Source of the DNA: Homalodisca vitripennis | Lineage: Eukaryota; Arthropoda; Insecta; Hemiptera; Cicadellidae | NCBI RefSeq assembly: GCF_021130785.1 | Contig: NC_060215.1 | Span: 118,010,501-118,074,500, forward strand | Reading direction: 5' to 3' | DNA: 64,000 nucleotides | Shown here: piece after piece, positions 58,927 through 64,000 of the stretch | Position numbering within the stretch: the stretch's first letter is position 1 | Layout: the number at the start of each line of letters is the position of its first letter | Position numbers and translations under genes: made by a program | The notes under the pieces: model-generated | Databases searched by the model: none | The model's input: the letters and a program-made list of their open reading frames with translations, nothing else | Told to the model about the DNA's origin: nothing

Positions 58927-59690
58927 TCAACACCCGAAGACTTTTTGGTTTTCATTGATAAGGTGCTTTTTTTCTATCTCATCCTGTATGATTGGCGTAA
59001 AAGAGAAAGATTGAGGGACTACTCTTCCACGTGAACAGCTTCCAATATCCAAACGCAAGCTATCAATTGGTTGCACATCACAGAAGACTGAATTAAATAT
59101 CTTAGCAACTTCCTCAGGTGAATCAACCTCAACTCCTCCATTCAGCAAAGCAATATTTTCATATGGTCTCGTGCCTCTCGTTTCACATTTGATAATTTCC
59201 CAAACTGTCTTTTGTTTGTTGTCTCTATCAGAGATTTCTTTAGATGTTAGTAACCGTTTACGGGAGCTTACAATATTTTTCAGAATAGTACGACGCCGAT
59301 TGAGAAAGTCTGTCAAATCTGGATCACCAAAATCCCTAACCAAAATTGACAGATCTTCGTTTTTGGACGCCATCTCCATAATTTTGTAATAAAACTCAAA
59401 AGTTGCATTGTATTTTGTTTGAGGCCTCGACTCTTTAATCGGGAAGGAGACTGAAAAAGCTTTATTAATTAAGCTCATGAATGTTTCAAACCTTGAATTC
59501 ACTTCCTCCAATGTTGATAAAATGGACCAATACGTTGAAGACATAATGGCCTTGAAATTTTGAATTTGGTTCTTGGAGAACATTCCCTTTAGAATAGAAC
59601 CTTTTCCAACCTCTGACATTTTGTGAGATAAACAATTTGAGAATGATGGTCGGACAATCCATTAAATGTTATCTCACAGCGGATGTTACT
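58927..59690 (-). pseudogene. Non-LTR element D: endonuclease end and linker
   Basis: The minus strand from about 59690 reads NGLSDHHSQIVYL, the final G-L-S-D-H block of AP-type endonucleases. A frameshift follows, then a 230-codon linker frame (59619-58927) containing KNQIQNFKAIMSSTYWSIL, NKAFSVSFPIKE and KTVWEIIKCETRG, typical of the region between endonuclease and RT. Only about 15 residues of endonuclease remain. Confidence 0.7.
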
Positions 59691-59711
59691 TTGAACATAT
59701 GTAAAAAATAC

Positions 59712-60480
59712 CTAATAAACTAATAAATACGGAAAACTATTCAAATCCGATAACATAAGTCCATCTTTGATCATTGATGTCGGAAGCGCTGCGGGATCCC
59801 AGGTCGATGTTGCTGTCGGTTTGCCCTCCACCGATGCACGGCCGCAGTCCTCAGTTGCCGCCGCCACGTCCATGCTCTGGCACCTCTCACCGGTCAGCTC
59901 AGTTGCAGAGATTTGCTGTGTTTCAGGAGCCAGCTGCAATGTGTCCTCTGTCGAAGATGAAGCGATCTCATGGGTAGGAACGTAGTTTTGACGATTTACA
60001 TTATTTATGGACTTCGGTATTTCTCTGCATAATATACTTTTGCCAAGGCCAATTAAGTTGTTGGCCATGTCGGGTAAATAATACATTTCTACTGAAAGTA
60101 CTAACGTCCACAATTAGGTACTCTTTCTTGTTTTATTATTATTAATTTTTCATTAATTCTTTTAATTTCTCTATTAGTCCTTTAGGAGGGAGATAATGTC
60201 GGTGAAATAAATTTACCACTACGAAATGTCTAGGTTTATTCGTCTTCACAAACCGAGTGAGTTGTTCCACCACGGAGTTCGCTGGTGACCTGCTATTTTC
60301 GTTAACACACCGAAGAACACAATATCAAAGTTAACATTGTGTTTGAAGTCGAATACAAAATAACGGTCACTAACAAAGACGAGTTTTAAGAAAATTATCA
60401 AGCCGAAGTTTATTAACCAAGTAAAAGAACAACTCTTACCTGAAATGGACGGATTCCACGCCAAGGGATCTCGCTGGACC
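59712..60480 (-). pseudogene. Non-LTR element D: ORF1 SGNH-esterase-like part
   Basis: Frames in order on the minus strand: VNFDIVFFGVLTKIAG (position of the G-T-N-D block), KPRHFVVVNLFHRHYLPP, DVSTFSRNVLFTRHG (the F-T-x-H-G catalytic-His block) and IGLGKSILCREIP after a one-base shift in a C run near 60048. A Ser/Thr/Glu-rich tail of about 100 residues follows, ending at 59712. This is the acetyl-esterase-like ORF1 type of CR1 elements, with RNA-chaperone or membrane-related roles proposed for the family. Confidence 0.6.
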
Positions 60481-60706
60481 TTACACGGGATCCTCCACCT
60501 CAAGATTAGGATAAAATTCTATATACCGATCAGAGGGTTTATCTACATTGGGTTACCTAAAAAGATTATAGTTAAACATGCAGTGGTAAATTTAAAGAAC
60601 GCTGAACACAAATGTTTCGTGTAGTCGATCTTTGCCGCACAGCACCCCATGGACCAGCAAGCCTGAGCGACTCCATCATTACCAACCATTTGAGCATGAA
60701 CTTGAC

Positions 60707-60838
<132 letters not shown>

Positions 60839-60862
60839 ATAGTATTACTTTCCCTGTCCTAG

Positions 60863-61400
60863 ATGTGTACACAAGCTAGGAAAAAGTTTGAGAAAGATTT
60901 CTTCAAGCTCAAGAACAACAGCGACTTTGGCAAGACGATCGAGAATATTCGCAACGGAGTGGATACTCGACTAGCTACGAAAAATGAACGGGTTGATAAG
61001 TGGATGGCACAACAATGTAAGAGCAGAATGATTCATCAAACAGTTGGGGGCTGCTCACATGAGCAAAACTAAACAGTTGTTCAACAAAGCCATTTACGTT
61101 GGCACAAGCATTTTGGACGTATCCTAGTCCCTCATGTTTGACTCACGTCATCAAGAGGTGGTACTTTGAAAAAAGGTCAACTCCAATACACGGACACTGA
61201 CTCGCTCACGCACCATATCAAGACGGCTGACTGGTACGGCAACGTCAAAGTCATGATTGATCTGTTCGACACCAGCGATTACCCTCAGCCAAACATTTAC
61301 AACATGACCCGAGTCAACAAGAAAGTGTTGGGGAAAATACAAGACAAACTCAACGTCATAATCATGTACGGTCTTTGGTCAAAAATTTACAATCGTCCAT
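60863..61400 (+). pseudogene. Polinton/Maverick-type DNA polymerase B fragment
   Basis: Two frames joined by a decayed stretch. The first (60863-61072) has KKFEKDFFKLKNNSDFGKT followed by an I-E-N-I-R-N block. That is the conserved K-x-x-x-N-x-x-F-G-K-T motif B region of protein-primed family B polymerases of Polintons and adintovirus-like elements. The intervening stretch (61078-61140) keeps a Y-V-G-x-S-I-L-D block. The second (61166-61400) has YTDTDSL, the catalytic motif C with its two aspartates, and later FDTSDYPQ and RVNKKVLGK. The fragment is about 180 codons of a protein usually over 1,000. It is broken by frameshifts and flanked by microsatellites. No capsid, integrase or ATPase gene is nearby, so this is a lone fossil piece. 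Confidence 0.75.
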
Positions 61401-61419
61401 TTGTATTTTTTTGTATTGT

Positions 61420-61422
<3 letters not shown>

Positions 61423-61481
<59 letters not shown>

Positions 61482-61527
61482 AATTTCTGTATTCATCATA
61501 AAACCTTATTCATGTTAGAACTACTCA

Positions 61528-61588
<61 letters not shown>
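61423..61588. repeat. Microsatellites (TA)n, (TA)n(CA)n
   Basis: TA runs at about 61423-61478 and 61530-61570, the second followed by a short CA run to 61588. They flank 50 bp of unique sequence at the right edge of the polymerase fragment. Confidence 0.95.
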
Positions 61589-62688
61589 TATACCTGTACG
61601 TTCTTAAAGTAAAGGACTTTTTGTAAGGGAGGGCTACAAGGGATTTGGATTGGTAACTTGTCTCTCTACAATTTTATTCTGGAAGATATTTTAGAAACGA
61701 CCCGAGACTTTTTACAAAAATAATTATATGTTTTAATAATAACTAGTTTGAAATGCCCTTAATTCCTATTATAGAATGTCCTTTAGTTCTGACATTAAAC
61801 ATACAACCACTACTGGTTACGTCAAATTAAATTTAATAGTATTTAATAAATAATCAAGAAGTTTACCTATATAATTAAAATAGTAAAATTTTAAATACGT
61901 AAATAGTGGTTAAACATTTTAAAAATTGTTAAAAACTTTACAACACAATAAAAATGTTAAAACATAACTAAGGACGTTTAAATATGTCAGCCCCTTAACA
62001 CTGTGGCTTATGGTCCGCAAACTCAGCAACGCCGTATATAATATTACAGATAGATAATATTAACGTTGAGTGTCATTTCATATGTATATGTATGTTTACA
62101 TATGAATTTATTTATATAGTATAATTAATATATTGGTTACATTAATCTATTGACATTACTTTATACCGTTCACGCTGTACGAAATTACTCATACATTATG
62201 CATATAATTTTTATTTGGTAAAAATAATCAATCCAGCCAATCTAATATTTTGTTGGTGATGTTAAGGATTTTTTTTTATTTAAATATTTTAAATAAATAA
62301 ATTCTCACTTCTAACTGAAAGGCTGTGTGTTACTAAATTTTATCGATGGCGGAATCGATTTTTTTGTTGGAATCTTGTCACCACCTGTTTTATAGATTGT
62401 CGTTGTTTAGAGGCAACGCGCTGCGATGTTATTCTGTCAACTAGTAACAGGTTGTGGCAAAGTGTTATCTCAGCAACTGTTTCTGACTGACCGCTGAGAA
62501 GTGTTCTGTCTGTTCACTGTGCAACTCTGTTTTAACGTTTTTCCAGTTGCTGTTGCTTATGGATCAATTTTGAATTAATAAAACTTGGACCATTAATATT
62601 TGACTTTGTTACCATCATAATGTATTCAAACTTCATTATCATTAAATCTGCTTAGTATCGTTATCATAATTTATTTTGAGACAGTTTA
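61589..62688. other. AT-rich region, nothing recognised
   Basis: No supported gene or repeat. Confidence 0.4.
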
Positions 62689-62940
62689 AAAAGTAAAGTA
62701 AAGAATGTCTTATTTTACCAGGCGAAGTTAGGGCTAAGAAGCCCTCTCTAACACTTAACCTGGGGACCAACGGCTTAAAGGTGACTTCCGAACCACCACC
62801 AATGGCCGGGCAGGCGGGCCGCTTGCAAGGACAGGATCGCTCAGCGGTCACCTGTCCAAGCAGCAGCCACGCTCGGCGTTGCTTGATCTGGTTATCTTGC
62901 GATAACCGCCGTACCCACTACACTGCGCCATTGGCATGTT
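62689..62940 (-). mobile_element. Probable 5S-rRNA-derived SINE
   Basis: Read on the minus strand, the 5' part starts TGCCAATGGCGCAGTG. It contains AAGCAACGCCGAGCGTGGC, then TGCTGCTTGGA and GGTGACCGCTGAGCGATCC. These line up in order with the internal promoter of 5S rRNA (box A AAGCAxCGxCGGGC, intermediate element, and box C CTTGGATGGGTGACCGC). The rest is a GC-rich body ending TTAGCCCTAACTTCGCCTGG and a tail of TTTACTTTACTTTTT type. The length of about 250 bp fits a SINE. RNA polymerase III would transcribe it from this internal promoter. A proper 5S gene is excluded because the 3' half is unrelated to 5S rRNA. Confidence 0.6.
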
Positions 62941-63644
62941 AAGGCATGATTGGGTATAAGTTAAAAACAAAATTTCAAGAATTAATCTCACGTTACTCAT
63001 AAAAGTTATTTATGATTTTTATCATTTATAATAAATTTAAATTTAAACATAAAATTTTATTGGACCAATTAATAAAACTTTAAACCAAACTGCTGTTAAC
63101 GAACTGTAGATGGATTTCTGGCAATGAAACAATAATGGTCATACTAAAACTCTATTCGTTATATCCCCGTTACTCAAACAACAGCTGAAGAGTAATGAGT
63201 ATGTTACTTTTGACTGTATTCAGCTCAACAAGCAAACCGTTGCCGTCAACGAAAAGAATGAAATCATTGTTCGTTGTCATCCTGTTGTCCAAACAACTGG
63301 GAATTCTTGCAACATGTTACAGGGACAACTGTTGCACGCTGCAACTCAGTTGTTATCCTGTTACGTCAAATGCCGCCCATCACTGCCTGGTATTAAAAAT
63401 CACTCACTCAGGTAAAAGTTCCTTCTTATTCAGCTGTACTCTAACTTCAAGACTGTAAGTATAAATACACAATACTAGTATTATAAGGAAATACATCATA
63501 ATGATGTATGTATTTACCTTTCATATCACTTCATTTATTTTTATCAAGTATTGTTTGAAAGATAGGAGTAATACTTATTATTAATCTTAACGAAGGGTTG
63601 GTTCCATTACACGCCCATAGTTCATAATTGCATTACTCAAGCTT
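62941..63644. other. Region without recognisable gene
   Basis: An open frame at 63195-63458 on the plus strand has no motif. Short CAACTGTTG and CAACAAAC blocks recur around 63290-63330. Nothing assigned. Confidence 0.35.
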
Positions 63645-64000
63645 ATAATAGTATACTATAAAAAACTAATATACAAATTCTTTGAAAAATGCCATGTTAC
63701 AGTATTACTCTAAACATTACCTCTTGTATTAAATTTCATTAGAACTTTATAAAAATTGCCCAGAAAGATATAGGCTAGCCTATATGAACAATTGTACTAG
63801 GCCAGGCCTCTACTCTAAAGCCTACAACAAATTTTACTAGGCTATTTTCGTTTCTTATAAAAGAGATTTTCTTATGTAGCCTATAATAGTATACTATAGA
63901 AAACTAATATACAAATTCTTTGAAAAATGCCATGTTACAGTTTTACTCTAAAGATTACCTCTTGTATTAAATTTCATTAGAACTTTATAAAAATTACCCA
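63645..64000. repeat. Tandem repeat with 238-bp period, running off the window
   Basis: ATAATAGTATACTATA starts at 63645 and again at 63883. The roughly 115 bases that follow each start (through TTCATTAGAACTTTATAAAA) match with only a few differences. The second unit is cut by the window end, so the copy number is unknown. Confidence 0.85.

Larger units (their letters stand above)
57370..60500 (-). mobile_element. Degraded CR1-type non-LTR retrotransposon, copy D (endonuclease deleted)
   Basis: On the minus strand from 60500 down: ORF1 esterase part, ORF1 C-terminal tail, only the last few residues of the endonuclease, linker, reverse transcriptase and C-terminal region. It ends with an AT-rich 3' end near 57370. 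The endonuclease, normally about 200 residues, is missing between 59712 and about 59690. Frameshifts occur throughout. Confidence 0.75.

Noticed and set aside
59767..59985. Plus-strand open frames opposite the ORF1 tail
   Set aside because: They are antisense to the minus-strand ORF1 Ser/Thr/Glu-rich tail, which carries the family features.
62830..62895. True 5S rRNA gene
   Set aside because: Only the internal promoter region resembles 5S; the 3' half and the length are wrong, and a tail follows, so a SINE is the better explanation.

Overview
The window looks like TE-dense, gene-poor, AT-rich arthropod DNA, most probably from an insect. I base this on the mix of elements: a DD41D (rosa-like) mariner, a DD82E Tc1/mariner-type transposase, piggyBac-like elements, CR1/Jockey-type non-LTR retrotransposons whose ORF1 carries an SGNH-esterase-like domain, Gypsy gag/protease fragments and a Polinton DNA polymerase fragment. 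A hemipteran host is possible but cannot be settled from the sequence. I found no convincing intact host gene. Almost every coding signal is a broken mobile element.

Layout. 0.6-2 kb: non-LTR ORF1 remnant. 3-4.3 kb: hAT-type transposase scrap and a degenerate tandem repeat. 4.7-5.9 kb: an inverted-repeat (foldback) element with flanking 8-bp duplications. 8.6-9.7 kb: a promoter-like TATA site with a splice donor, then an unrecognised broken gene. 11-12.5 kb: the 3' end of a non-LTR element joined to an unrecognised broken gene. 14.5 kb: a small MITE with a partial relative at 50.8 kb. 15.3-18.8 kb: degraded non-LTR element on the minus strand. 21.9-23.2 kb: broken DD82E transposase. 24.4-27.6 kb: second degraded non-LTR element (ORF1, endonuclease, RT). 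28.3-28.8 kb: minisatellite with embedded GT microsatellites. 28.9-33.2 kb: a nest made of mariner copy 1, a non-LTR 3' part with a giant CA repeat, and mariner copy 2 inserted into that retrotransposon. 33.6-34.2 kb: piggyBac N-terminal fragment. 34.2-46.3 kb: a complex of Gypsy gag/protease fragments in both orientations, LTR-like inverted blocks and a duplicated segment, one copy of which is interrupted by a 1,055-bp piggyBac MITE at TTAA. 49.2-50.3 kb: mariner copy 3, truncated at its 5' end. 54.6-56.2 kb: hAT-like pseudogene. 57.4-60.5 kb: non-LTR element that has lost most of its endonuclease. 60.9-61.4 kb: Polinton-like polymerase B fragment. 62.7-62.9 kb: a probable 5S-rRNA-derived SINE. 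63.6-64 kb: tandem repeat running off the window.

Nothing here works as a pathway. What the window offers is a readable record of insertions and inactivation. The best points are: three mariner copies sharing the same disabling mutations, which implies movement in trans; a DD82E transposase with a mutated first catalytic Asp; a palindromic-arm foldback element; a piggyBac MITE with its empty site preserved in a paralogous segment; and the 5S-like SINE.
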